Of a DNA stretch of 37,437 nt, positions 1 to 6,366 are shown one piece after another. The stretch comes from an uncultured cyanobacterium. Lineage in GTDB: Bacteria; Cyanobacteriota; Cyanobacteriia; Cyanobacteriales; Geitlerinemataceae. A model generated the notes under the pieces. The model was not told the origin of the DNA and did no database searches. It worked only from the letters and a program-made list of their open reading frames with translations. Position numbers and translations under genes: made by a program. The stretch covers positions 1 through 37,437 of the forward strand of contig CALCCD010000131.1 of assembly GCA_937899645.1 (NCBI GenBank). Reading direction: 5' to 3'. The stretch's first letter is position 1. Each line of letters starts with the position of its first letter.

Positions 1-473
1 AGAGAGGGAACTGGGAGGCAGCCGAGCGCCTCTATCGCCAATCGTTAGAGATGTCGGAGGAACTGGGCGATCGCAGCGGCATGGCGAGCAGTTGGGGCGT
101 ATTGGGTGATATCGAGCGAAAGAGAGGGAACTGGGAGGCAGCCGAGCGCCTCTATCGCCAATCGTTAGAGATGCGAGAGGAACTGGGCGATCGCAGCGGC
201 ATGGCGACTTCGATCGGATGTCTTGGAGAAAACGAACTCGGTCGCGGCAATCTCGATAAAGCTGAAGAGTTATTGACCCAGGCTTTGCAGCAAATGGAAG
301 CACTCGGCATGAAAAGCAGCATTGCCGAAACACAATTCGATCTCGCCCAACTCTGGCAACGCCGCAACAACCCCGATCGCGCTCAACACCATTACGCGAT
401 CGCCCGCGACCTCTACACCCAACTCGGAGACGCAAAAGACCTCGAACGTCTCGATCGCGAATTCAACCGCTAA
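1..473 (+). CDS. TPR-repeat protein, C-terminal part (5' end outside window)
   Basis: The reading frame is already open at base 3 and ends at TAA 471-473, so only the C-terminal 156 residues are present and the true start lies to the left. The sequence is a chain of about 40-residue helix-turn-helix units with the tetratricopeptide pattern (GNWEAAERLYRQSLE, GNLDKAEELLTQAL, NNPDRAQHHYAIARDLY). Two successive units (bases 1-91 and 121-211) are almost identical at DNA level, differing only around the codon after the shared ATG, so the array has recently expanded or been homogenised. TPR arrays are protein-protein interaction scaffolds; in cyanobacteria such tails often belong to larger NB-ARC, CHAT or caspase-like proteins, but no effector domain is in view and none is claimed. 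The stop codon is 4 nt before the downstream antitoxin start, suggesting co-transcription. The last 78 bp recur at 1093-1170. Confidence 0.85.
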   Translation, partial: RGNWEAAERLYRQSLEMSEELGDRSGMASSWGVLGDIERKRGNWEAAERLYRQSLEMREELGDRSGMATSIGCLGENELGRGNLDKAEELLTQALQQMEALGMKSSIAETQFDLAQLWQRRNNPDRAQHHYAIARDLYTQLGDAKDLERLDREFNR

Positions 474-477
474 CCCC

Positions 478-669
478 ATGACCCTCCAAGAACTCCAACA
501 ACAAGCCCTCCAGCTCCCCCCCCACGAACGCCAAACCCTCATTCAAACCCTCCAAAACTCACTCCCGACCCCGCCACCAACACCACGCATCCCCGGCCTG
601 CTGCGCGGCACACTCCGCGACGCCTTCTTCGAGCCCCTCCCCGAAACCGAACTGCAACTTTGGGAATGA
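478..669 (+). CDS. VapB-like antitoxin of PIN module 1
   Basis: This 63-residue protein starts at the ATG 4 nt after the TPR stop. It has an N-terminal helix typical of small cyanobacterial antitoxins (MTLQELQQQALQLPPHERQ) and a C-terminal tail, FFEPLPETELQLWE, resembling the DDFDEPL tail of the DUF2281 antitoxin group that occludes a PIN active site. Its stop codon overlaps the toxin start as ATGA (666-669), the usual translational coupling of vapBC pairs. The predicted role is to bind and neutralise the PIN ribonuclease encoded next and to autoregulate the operon; this rests on family and context. The first 41 bases are identical to those of the second antitoxin at 1175, whereas the C-termini differ, as expected if each tail matches its own toxin. 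Confidence 0.8.
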   Translation: MTLQELQQQALQLPPHERQTLIQTLQNSLPTPPPTPRIPGLLRGTLRDAFFEPLPETELQLWE

Positions 670-1055
670 ACTACCTCCTCGATACCCACATCTTCCTGTG
701 GTGGATATTCGACGACCCCAAACTCGATCGCCAAAGCCGAGAGATCGTCGCCAACCCCAACCACACCATCTGGGTCAGTAGCGCTTCCGCCTGGGAAATC
801 TCGACCAAACACCGCATCGGCAAACTCCCAGAAGCGACAGAACTGCTCGAGCGCTACGATACGCTGCTTGCCGACGCAGGCTTCCGCCCGCTCAGCATCA
901 CCACAGCCCATGCCCTACGGGCGGGAAACCTGCCAATCGCCCACCGCGATCCTTTCGATCGAATGCTGATGGCTCAGTCACAACTCGAGCAGATGCCAAT
1001 CCTGACCCACGATCGCGCCTTTCAACTGGACTTCCTGACAACGATCTCGCCTTAA
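666..1055 (+). CDS. PIN-domain ribonuclease toxin (VapC-like), module 1
   Basis: This 129-residue PIN domain spans the whole protein. The first acidic residue is in NYLLDTHIFLWW, the second in SASAWEISTKHRIGKL (Glu) and the third in HRDPFDRMLMAQ, giving the conserved acidic set that binds the metal for single-strand RNA cleavage; ILTHDRAF closes the fold. This pattern is the type often annotated as a type II toxin VapC/PIN family with LDTHIFLWW. The ATG at 666 is chosen over an in-frame TTG at 660 because it forms the ATGA overlap with the antitoxin stop. The full length and intact motifs suggest a functional toxin. It is followed directly by a duplicated relic of the TPR gene end. Confidence 0.88.
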   Translation: MNYLLDTHIFLWWIFDDPKLDRQSREIVANPNHTIWVSSASAWEISTKHRIGKLPEATELLERYDTLLADAGFRPLSITTAHALRAGNLPIAHRDPFDRMLMAQSQLEQMPILTHDRAFQLDFLTTISP

Positions 1056-1170
1056 TTCAACACCGCAACAATCTCGCGCCCAACACCACCTCGCGATCGC
1101 CCGCGACCTCTACACCCAACTCGGAGACGCAAAAGACCTCGAACGTCTCGATCGCGAATTCAACCGCTAA
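1056..1170 (+). pseudogene. Duplicated relic of the TPR gene 3' end
   Basis: Bases 1093-1170 repeat the last 78 bp of the TPR gene exactly (396-473), including its stop codon, and a weaker match continues leftward to about 1064. Reading the match, residues like RNNLA then, after a shift of frame, QHHLAIARDLYTQLGDAKDLERLDREFNR can be recovered. There is no start codon or N-terminal portion, so this is a non-coding remnant carried along when the antitoxin upstream region was duplicated. It may supply the same translational context (TAA, 4 nt, ATG) to the second antitoxin. Confidence 0.85.
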
Positions 1171-1174
1171 CCCC

Positions 1175-1420
1175 ATGACCCTCCAAGAACTCCAACAACA
1201 AGCCCTCCAGCTCCCACCCCACGAGCGCCGCCAACTCGCCGCCATCCTCCAAGACTCCCTGACACCAACCCAAACACCCCAACCGCTCAACCTGCAAAAC
1301 CAGCCCTTTGTCGGCATGTGGCGCGATCGCCCCGAAACCCAAAACAGCACGACCTGGGTTCGTGGCCTGCGCCGTCAACAGTGGCCGCGCCACAACCTCA
1401 GCCGCGAAACCGAACAATGA
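1175..1420 (+). CDS. VapB-like antitoxin of PIN module 2
   Basis: This 81-residue protein shares its N-terminal 18 residues (MTLQELQQQALQLPPHER) with the antitoxin at 478 and then diverges. The C-terminal part, FVGMWRDRPETQNSTTWVRGLRRQQW, matches the toxin-binding tail seen in many cyanobacterial VapB proteins paired with PIN toxins. Its TGA overlaps the next ATG as ATGA (1417-1420). It is therefore a chimera by appearance: a common head on a different tail. The role as DNA-binding or toxin-binding antitoxin is inferred from family and gene order. Confidence 0.8.
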   Translation: MTLQELQQQALQLPPHERRQLAAILQDSLTPTQTPQPLNLQNQPFVGMWRDRPETQNSTTWVRGLRRQQWPRHNLSRETEQ

Positions 1421-1938
1421 ACGAAATCGCGATCGACACCGACATCATCATCGACCTTGCCAACGGCGACACCCAAGCCATTGCCCGCCTGCAAACCGAA
1501 AGCAAAATACACCGCCTGCTCCTCCCTGCCATTGTCGCGATGGAACTCACGGTCGGATGTCGCAATAAGCAAGAGCTGCAAGCCCTCGATCGACTCTTGG
1601 AGCAATTTGACATCCTGGAACACGGTCAAAACGTGACCGACATCGCCATCGAACTCCTCAGAGTACTCCACGGAAATAAATGTCCAGTATTCAGGATTCG
1701 AGCACTGAGCTTGTCGAAGTGCGTCACACCCAGGCTTCGACAAGCTCAGCCTTCATTGGCGGCTTCTGGACAAATATATTTGTGGAGTGCTCTCAGACGC
1801 TACACCCTCAGCCACGGCTTGCAAATCCCCAACGCCATCGTTGCCGCCACCGCGATCGCCAACCGCGTCCCACTACTCAGTAAAAACCAACGCGACTACC
1901 GCTTCATCGCCCAACTCAACCTGCTGCCGTACCCCTAA
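1417..1938 (+). CDS. PIN-domain toxin (VapC-like), module 2, interrupted in frame by a MITE-like element
   Basis: The 173-residue frame begins at the ATGA overlap with its antitoxin. PIN features are IAIDTDIIIDLANGD (first Asp), AIVAMELTVGC (Glu), and after the insertion HGLQIPNAIVAATAIANRVPLLSKNQRDY (the C-terminal acidic motif, where the usual Asp of PDA is Asn here in PNA). Between ELLR and RRYTLSHG lie 45 foreign residues encoded by bases 1663-1797. Removing 135 bp restores ELLRRYTLSHGLQIP, the canonical VapC sequence. The insert has no stop and keeps the frame, so a full-length but enlarged protein can be made. Whether it folds is uncertain: the extra loop would fall between two helices near the active site, and the Asp-to-Asn change argues for weakened activity. 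Confidence 0.8.
   Translation: MNEIAIDTDIIIDLANGDTQAIARLQTESKIHRLLLPAIVAMELTVGCRNKQELQALDRLLEQFDILEHGQNVTDIAIELLRVLHGNKCPVFRIRALSLSKCVTPRLRQAQPSLAASGQIYLWSALRRYTLSHGLQIPNAIVAATAIANRVPLLSKNQRDYRFIAQLNLLPYP
1663..1791. mobile_element. 129-bp MITE/REP-like element inside a PIN toxin gene
   Basis: The element is bounded by a direct repeat CTCAGA at 1657-1662 and 1792-1797, consistent with a 6-bp target-site duplication. Its ends are imperfect inverted repeats: GTACTCCAC at the left and GTGGAGTGC at the right, extending to TGTCCA at 1680-1685 and TGGACA at 1767-1772. Inside is a perfect 15-bp inverted pair, CTGAGCTTGTCGAAG (1705-1719) and CTTCGACAAGCTCAG (1735-1749), a sequence of the REP/RAYT-type palindromes found dispersed in bacterial genomes. 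It contains no gene, so it would need a transposase supplied in trans. With the duplication it adds exactly 45 codons. Confidence 0.85.
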
Positions 1939-1953
1939 CTGTGGCAGGCGAAC

Positions 1954-2367
1954 CTAATATTCCACCCGCTGCCGCGACGCCTTGAGCTGACTGCGCTTGC
2001 TCTTCTGCTCCAAACGCCGCTTCTTCGCCGCCTTCGACGGCTTCGTCACCTTGCGCTTCTTCGGCAGCACCATCGCCGACTTAATCATCTCCCGCAGCCG
2101 ATCGAGCGCCTCCTTGCGGTTCTGCTCCTGCGTGCGATGCTGCTGCGCCTTGATGACGATCGTGCCATCCTTCGAGACCCGACGATCGCGACGCGCCAAC
2201 AGCCTCGCCTTCACGAAACCCGGCAGCGACGAGCCCGCAACATCGAACCGGAGGTGGATCGCCGTCGCCACCTTGTTCACGTTTTGGCCGCCCGCCCCCT
2301 GAGAGCGTACCGCGCTCAGCTCGATTTCCGACGCTGGGATAATGAGGTTGTGGTTAATCTGAAGCAT
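1954..2367 (-). CDS. arfB: Alternative ribosome-rescue factor / peptidyl-tRNA hydrolase ArfB
   Basis: This 137-residue protein matches the YaeJ/ArfB family along its length. The release-factor catalytic loop GAGGQNVNKV (around residues 22-31) carries the GGQ that hydrolyses peptidyl-tRNA in the ribosomal P site, followed by TAIHLRFDV and DGTIVIKAQQHRTQEQNR. The basic C-terminal tail (KKRKVTKPSKAAKKRRLEQKS) is the segment that in ArfB enters the empty mRNA channel of stalled ribosomes. ATG 2367 (MLQINHNLIIPASE) is chosen because it aligns with the family start; a longer frame to 2448 has no family similarity. It ends 15 nt from the convergent PIN gene. Together with ssrA in this window it gives the cell two non-stop rescue routes. 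Confidence 0.95.
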   Translation of the reverse strand: MLQINHNLIIPASEIELSAVRSQGAGGQNVNKVATAIHLRFDVAGSSLPGFVKARLLARRDRRVSKDGTIVIKAQQHRTQEQNRKEALDRLREMIKSAMVLPKKRKVTKPSKAAKKRRLEQKSKRSQLKASRQRVEY

Positions 2368-2655
2368 GGTCTCGATCGTTGGGTGCTGTCCGGATGATAG
2401 GTGCGCGAAGTCGCCGCACGAACCCGCACGATCGCCATTCGTTACCACTTCGATCGAGCCTAGCGCGCCGCCGACAGAATTTACGTTTCTTTACTACAGA
2501 TAACATTTGCACCGGAGCCCTGGGAATGGGCAGTTCCCGATCGCGATCGTCCGCCGACTGGGGAATTGGCAGCCGAGAAATCGGCCAAGAGCGAATTCGC
2601 TACAGTAGACATAGCTTCACCAGAAAAACTTCACAATTTCCAGCCCGTACCGCAC

Positions 2656-3267
2656 ATGACCGTCCAACAGAGTCACTACGAAGAGGTGCTCGCCCGATAC
2701 AGCCGCGCCGAAGATACGATCGCGCTACTGCGTCGCCACCGCCCCTACCTCGAAGCGATTCCGAGTCTGCGCCGCCCGAACGAAAGCCTGATCCCGATTC
2801 CGTTCCCGCTGATCCGCCTCCACGACTCGATCGCCCAGGACGGCCTAAAAAACTCGATCGGCGCACAGGAAACCATTTGTCTGCCCTGCGAGTTCGGCGC
2901 GATCATGTGCGAACCGGACTGGAAAATCAAAACCGGCATCGAAATTTTCATCCTCGTCCATCGCCCCAACGAAGAACTATCCGACCTGTTGCTGCGCTGG
3001 CGCAAAATTCAGGTGCTGCTGGCAAAAGGCTACGAGTGGGTGATGCCGTTTCGCTACCGCCATATTTTTTGCGACGCTGCCGAGCGGATCTTCCCGCTGT
3101 TCGTGCTGTTCGACGAGACACCGGAGCGCGTGCGGCGCGGCCTCTCCGGGGCGCAGTTGCCCTATGTCATCGAGTTGATGGGAGCTGAGGAGCTGGAGAC
3201 CGAAGCGCTCGAGGAGCTGTTTCTCGATGCCGAGTCGGAGCAGCCGTCGGTCGATCGCGCGGATTAG
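2656..3267 (+). CDS. Conserved-looking protein of unknown function
   Basis: This 203-residue soluble protein begins at ATG 2656 (MTVQQSHYEEV); an in-frame TTG at 2566 would add 30 residues that look unstructured. I do not recognise a family. Visible features are a helical N-terminal segment rich in charge, a proline-bounded strand (SLIPIPFPLIRL), cysteine-containing strands (ETICLPCEFGAIMCEPDW) and a very acidic C-terminal tail (GAEELETEALEELFLDAESE). No signal peptide or membrane segment is seen. Codon usage and HIP1-like sites match the genome. It lies divergent to arfB and convergent with tlyA, separated from the latter by a palindromic repeat. Confidence 0.7.
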   Translation: MTVQQSHYEEVLARYSRAEDTIALLRRHRPYLEAIPSLRRPNESLIPIPFPLIRLHDSIAQDGLKNSIGAQETICLPCEFGAIMCEPDWKIKTGIEIFILVHRPNEELSDLLLRWRKIQVLLAKGYEWVMPFRYRHIFCDAAERIFPLFVLFDETPERVRRGLSGAQLPYVIELMGAEELETEALEELFLDAESEQPSVDRAD

Positions 3268-3303
3268 AGTACGCCGATAAAATATCCAATTTGCAGATTT
3301 GCA

Positions 3304-3381
3304 GTAGGGGCGTCACGGCAGTGCGCCCGCGATATCGTTCGCTCGACACCGGCATCCGGGCGCATTGCCATGCGCCCCTAC
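3304..3381. repeat. Dispersed-type palindromic repeat between convergent genes
   Basis: Two long imperfect inverted arms, 3304-3328 (beginning GTAGGGGCG, ending GTGCGCCC) and 3358-3381 (beginning GGGCGCATTG, ending GCGCCCCTAC), form a stem of about 24 bp with a 29-nt loop. The motif GTAGGGGCG...GGC.GTGCGCCC resembles palindromes scattered in many cyanobacterial genomes. Located between the 3' ends of the gene at 2656 and tlyA, it could also act as a bidirectional transcription barrier; there is no T-run next to it. Confidence 0.75.
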
Positions 3382-3413
3382 GACAGAATTAGCTGTCGAT
3401 TTTTCGAGTGCGC

Positions 3414-4241
3414 TTAGCGGCTCTGGCGATCGACGCGATCGACCACCGCGCGAATTTCCACATCGGTCAGCTCGACCGGCTCGAACGCGGGAGACTCGCC
3501 TGCCTCACACAGCCACAACAAAAACTCCGTATTGCCCGCAGGCCCCGTAATCGGCGACCCGGCCAGACCGCGCACCTGCCAGCCCAGCTCGGAAGCTGAC
3601 TCGATCGCCCCACGAATCGCATCCACCTTCGCTGCCGGATCGCGCACCACGCCGTTTTTGCCGATGCGCGCCTTGCCCACCTCGAACTGCGGCTTAACCA
3701 GGACAACCATCTCGCGCGGCGACACCAGCAGCCGATGTAACGCCGGGAAGATTTTCGTTAGGGAAATAAACGACACGTCCGTCACGCCCAGGTTGGGACG
3801 CGGATCGCCTTCGCTGTAGAGCTCTTCGGCCTGGAGGTGGCGAATATTCGTGCGCTCGCGGATAACGACGCGATCGTCCGTTTGCAGCTTCCAGGCCACC
3901 TGGCCGTAGCCTACATCGACGCCGTAGACCCGCATCGCGCCGTTTTGCAGCAGGCAGTCCGTAAAGCCACCGGTGGAGATACCCGCATCGAGACAAACGC
4001 GATCGCCCATCGCGATCTCGAACTCTTTCAGCGCCCCCGCCAGTTTCTCGCCGCCCCGCGACACGAACCGCGCGCGCGGCTTGACGGCGATCTCCGACTC
4101 GATATCCACTGCCGTACCGGGCTTGTCGATCGGGCAGTCGTTGACTTTCACTTCACCCGCGCGAATCCAGCGCTGCGCCAGTTGCCGCGACTCGCACAGG
4201 CCGCGATCGACGAGGAGCGTATCGAGACGTTGTTTGGGCAT
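3414..4241 (-). CDS. tlyA: TlyA-family rRNA 2'-O-methyltransferase
   Basis: The 275-residue protein has an N-terminal S4 RNA-binding domain (MPKQRLDTLLVDRGLCESRQ through about residue 60, including AGEVKVND) followed by an FtsJ/RrmJ-like Rossmann methyltransferase. The SAM loop is LDAGISTGGFTDCLL, followed by GVDVGYGQ, VTDVSFISL and LVKPQFEVGK, which provide the K-D-K type catalytic set. Family members methylate ribose in 16S/23S rRNA (TlyA of mycobacteria) and were earlier called hemolysin A. Length is normal. The start lies 48 nt downstream of the phoH stop on the same strand, so it is likely the last gene of the rpsP-khpA-phoH transcript. Confidence 0.93.
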   Translation of the reverse strand: MPKQRLDTLLVDRGLCESRQLAQRWIRAGEVKVNDCPIDKPGTAVDIESEIAVKPRARFVSRGGEKLAGALKEFEIAMGDRVCLDAGISTGGFTDCLLQNGAMRVYGVDVGYGQVAWKLQTDDRVVIRERTNIRHLQAEELYSEGDPRPNLGVTDVSFISLTKIFPALHRLLVSPREMVVLVKPQFEVGKARIGKNGVVRDPAAKVDAIRGAIESASELGWQVRGLAGSPITGPAGNTEFLLWLCEAGESPAFEPVELTDVEIRAVVDRVDRQSR

Positions 4242-4289
4242 GATGGGCGATATGAAGGTCGATCCAAACTCGGGTACGCAGCGACGACA

Positions 4290-5330
4290 CTACGATCGAC
4301 GATCGCCGCGACGCGCCGGGGTAGGCTTTCCAGGCTCGGATTTCTGTGTGGATTTCTGCGCGGGCTTCGGCGCTTGCTCGGCTTCGTAGGTTTCGTAAGC
4401 CGCGACGACACGCTGCACCAGCGGGTGACGCACCACGTCGGCAGATGTCAGCTTGCAGAAGCCGATGCCGTCAACTTTTTTAAGAATGCGCTCGGCGACG
4501 ATCAGCCCCGAGGTCTGGTAAGACGGCAGGTCGTTTTGGGTGATGTCGCCCGTTACGACCATCTTCGAGCCGAAGCCGAGGCGGGTCAGCACCATCTTCA
4601 TCTGAGCTGGCGTGGTGTTCTGCGCTTCGTCGAGGATCACGAAGGCATTGTTGAGCGTGCGGCCGCGCATGTAGGCCAGCGGCGCGACTTCGATGATGCC
4701 CTTCTCCATCAGGTCGGGGATTTTCGCAGCGTCGATCGTTTCGTAGAGCGCGTCGTAAAGCGGACGCAGGAACGGGCTGACCTTCTGCTGGAGGTCTCCA
4801 GGCAAGAAGCCGAGCTTTTCGCCCGCTTCGACGGCGGGTCGCGTCAACACCAAACGCTCGTACTCGTTCGAGAGCAGTGCCTGTACGGCCATCATCGCCG
4901 CGATGTAGGTTTTGCCCGTTCCGGCAGGCCCGATACAGAAGGTCAGATCGTTGTTGCGGATCGCCCGCACGTACTGACGCTGGTGGAAAGTCTTGGCGCG
5001 GATCTGCTCGCCCCGGCGCGTCACGATCAGTACGTCATCGCGTAGGTCTTGCAGCTCGCCTTCGCGAGCGGTGTCCAGGGCGTGGGCGGCGGTCTTGATA
5101 TCGACTTCCGTGACGGCCTTGCCGATGCTCCACTGGGATTCGAGCAGGTTAATCAGCTTCAGGCAGCGGGCGACGGCCTTCTCTTTGCCGCTGACTTCCA
5201 CGTCTTGTCCGCGCAGCACCAGGCTCGTTCCGGTGAGGTTGCCGAGTATCGTTAGGGTTTTCTCCTGGCGGCCCGCAAGGGCGATCGCGCTTTCGATGCT
5301 AGGGAGTCGAACGGTAGACCGTTGGGACAT
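4290..5330 (-). CDS. phoH: PhoH family ATPase
   Basis: This 346-residue protein carries the PhoH/YbeZ NTPase core: Walker A GPAGTGKTYIA, Walker B FVILDEAQNTTPAQMKM, sensor motif VVTGDITQNDLP, and the family signature RPAVEAGEKLGFLPGDLQQKVSPFLRPLYD shortened here to its central elements. An N-terminal region (GNLTGTSLVLRGQDVEVSG) is the KH-like/strand segment common in this family. PhoH proteins are cytoplasmic, RNA-associated ATPases linked to ribosome maturation with YbeY. ATG 5330 (MSQRSTVRLP) is chosen; the open frame further upstream is an antisense copy of the khpA repeat and low-complexity sequence. The C-terminus is a basic, lysine/proline-rich tail. It starts 40 nt after the khpA stop. 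Confidence 0.94.
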   Translation of the reverse strand: MSQRSTVRLPSIESAIALAGRQEKTLTILGNLTGTSLVLRGQDVEVSGKEKAVARCLKLINLLESQWSIGKAVTEVDIKTAAHALDTAREGELQDLRDDVLIVTRRGEQIRAKTFHQRQYVRAIRNNDLTFCIGPAGTGKTYIAAMMAVQALLSNEYERLVLTRPAVEAGEKLGFLPGDLQQKVSPFLRPLYDALYETIDAAKIPDLMEKGIIEVAPLAYMRGRTLNNAFVILDEAQNTTPAQMKMVLTRLGFGSKMVVTGDITQNDLPSYQTSGLIVAERILKKVDGIGFCKLTSADVVRHPLVQRVVAAYETYEAEQAPKPAQKSTQKSEPGKPTPARRGDRRS

Positions 5331-5370
5331 TGAGTAGGAGCGGGAAGGTCGATAAAAAGCTGGGGGTGTT

Positions 5371-5859
5371 TTATTCAGCGGGGCGATCGCGGCGCAGGCG
5401 CGGCTTCGGTGGCGGTACGCGCCGCTTCGGACTGGCTGGCTTCGCGTCGCCGGGATTCGCGTCGCCGGGATTCGCGTCGCCGGGATTCGCGTCGCTGGGC
5501 TTCGGCGCATCGCCAAAAATATCGAGATGGGCGACTTCGCCTGCCACCTTGGCGCAGGCGACCAGCACGTGACGGATAGCATCGATATTGCGGCCACCGC
5601 GCCCGTAGGCTCGCCCGCGATCGCGCTCGTCGATCGCCACTCGTACGAAGACGCGCTGCCGCGATCGCTCGCAGTCCAGCTTCAGCGCCTCGGGGTGGCT
5701 GAGGAAAGGCTGCATCAAAAAACGCACGAGCCCGACGTAGTCCGGAGCGGCTTCAGAGCTGGGCTCGGGGCTCGCGTCGGGACTGGCGTCGGGCGCTGTG
5801 ATGTTCGATGGAACGTCGCGGTTAGGCGTCGCTTCCGGATTCGAGGAGCTCGAAGACAT
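5371..5859 (-). CDS. khpA: KH-domain RNA-binding protein (KhpA-like)
   Basis: The 162-residue product has a single KH domain in the middle ([14 protein letters not shown] through VAHLDIFG) with the GxxG RNA-binding loop in [16 protein letters not shown]. Normal KhpA proteins are about 75-90 residues; this one is extended by an acidic Ser/Pro N-terminus and by a C-terminal GDANP pentapeptide repeat plus a basic [15 protein letters not shown] tail. KhpA acts with KhpB/Jag on RNA and is commonly encoded beside rpsP. The only upstream ATG in frame (5859) places the first 13 codons inside rpsP, a 38-nt overlap; no better internal start is visible. The order rpsP-khpA-phoH is typical for cyanobacteria. 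Confidence 0.88.
   Translation of the reverse strand: MSSSSSNPEATPNRDVPSNITAPDASPDASPEPSSEAAPDYVGLVRFLMQPFLSHPEALKLDCERSRQRVFVRVAIDERDRGRAYGRGGRNIDAIRHVLVACAKVAGEVAHLDIFGDAPKPSDANPGDANPGDANPGDAKPASPKRRVPPPKPRLRRDRPAE
5443..5502. repeat. 15-bp tandem repeat encoding GDANP units in khpA
   Basis: Three identical copies of CGCGTCGCCGGGATT (5443-5487) are followed by a variant copy (5488-5502). On the minus strand they encode three GDANP units and one degenerate GDAKP-like unit. Because the period is a multiple of three, slippage would change protein length without breaking the frame. Confidence 0.95.
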
Positions 5860-6082
5860 TGTTCTTACGCAGGAGAGAACGAACCGTCTCGGTCGGCTGT
5901 GCGCCTTGCTTGAGACGACGCACGATCGCTTCGGTGTTGAGGCGAACTTCGTCGGTGCGGGGGTTAAAGAAACCCAGCTCTTCGAGGGGACGACCGTCGC
6001 GACGCGAGGTGCTTTTGGCGGCAACGATGCGGTAGCTAACTTCGCGTTTTTTGCCGAAGCGCTTCAGTCTGAGTTTGATCAT
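5822..6082 (-). CDS. rpsP: 30S ribosomal protein S16
   Basis: The 86-residue protein begins [20 protein letters not shown] and continues with [18 protein letters not shown] and [19 protein letters not shown], matching bacterial/plastid S16 throughout. S16 is an early-binding structural protein of the 30S body. Length is usual for cyanobacteria. Its last 38 bases overlap the start of khpA in another frame. A consensus -10 box lies at 6146-6151 on the minus strand and a strong hairpin sits in the leader (6102-6122). Confidence 0.98.
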   Translation of the reverse strand: MIKLRLKRFGKKREVSYRIVAAKSTSRRDGRPLEELGFFNPRTDEVRLNTEAIVRRLKQGAQPTETVRSLLRKNNVFELLESGSDA

Positions 6083-6101
6083 TTTTGCTGTGTGCTGTGG
6101 G

Positions 6102-6122
6102 GATTCGCGAAGGTCGCGAATC
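6102..6122 (-). promoter_or_regulatory. Hairpin in the rpsP 5' leader
   Basis: GATTCGCGA (6102-6110), a 3-nt spacer and TCGCGAATC (6114-6122) form a perfect 9-bp stem. It lies about 20 nt upstream of the rpsP ATG and downstream of the probable transcription start, so it would be in the mRNA leader. There is no T-run, so it is not a terminator; it could be a stability or translation-control element. Confidence 0.6.
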
Positions 6123-6145
6123 GAAGAAAATTTTACCGGAGTAAC

Positions 6146-6151
6146 ATTATA
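6146..6151 (-). promoter_or_regulatory. Putative -10 box for the rpsP operon
   Basis: On the minus strand this hexamer is TATAAT, a perfect sigma-70/SigA -10 element, 64 bases before the rpsP start. No good -35 hexamer is found 16-18 bp upstream, as is common for cyanobacterial type 2 promoters. Confidence 0.55.
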
Positions 6152-6218
6152 CGGCTCTGGCCGTCGAGATCTACCCCCGCCCACAAAATCGCGTCGGGAG
6201 CAGTTGCTTTTCGCTTAT

Positions 6219-6326
6219 CGTTCCCACGCTCTGCGTGAGAATGCCTCTACGGACGCTCTGCGTCCTGTTATCGCGCGACGCAGAGCGTCTGGGGAAGCTA
6301 CGTTGCCCACGCAGAGCGTGGGAACG
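6219..6326. repeat. Nested palindromic repeat (CGTTCCCACGCTCTGCGTG family)
   Basis: Outer arms CGTTCCCACGCTCTGCGTG (6219-6237) and its perfect complement (6308-6326) enclose an inner pair built on GACGCTCTGCGTC and GACGCAGAGCGTC. The 108-bp unit therefore contains four versions of the core ACGCTCTGCGT/ACGCAGAGCGT. Such sequences occur as dispersed REP-like palindromes in cyanobacteria. It fills the gap between tic20 and the rpsP promoter and may separate the two transcripts. Confidence 0.85.
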
Positions 6327-6366
6327 ATGCAGTGCTTTGCCAACTGGGAACGTCAGATTCAAGTTC

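Noticed and set aside
3837-5045. A 402-codon plus-strand open frame across tlyA and phoH
   Set aside because: It lies antisense to two well-identified genes and crosses their junction; it is an artefact of high GC.
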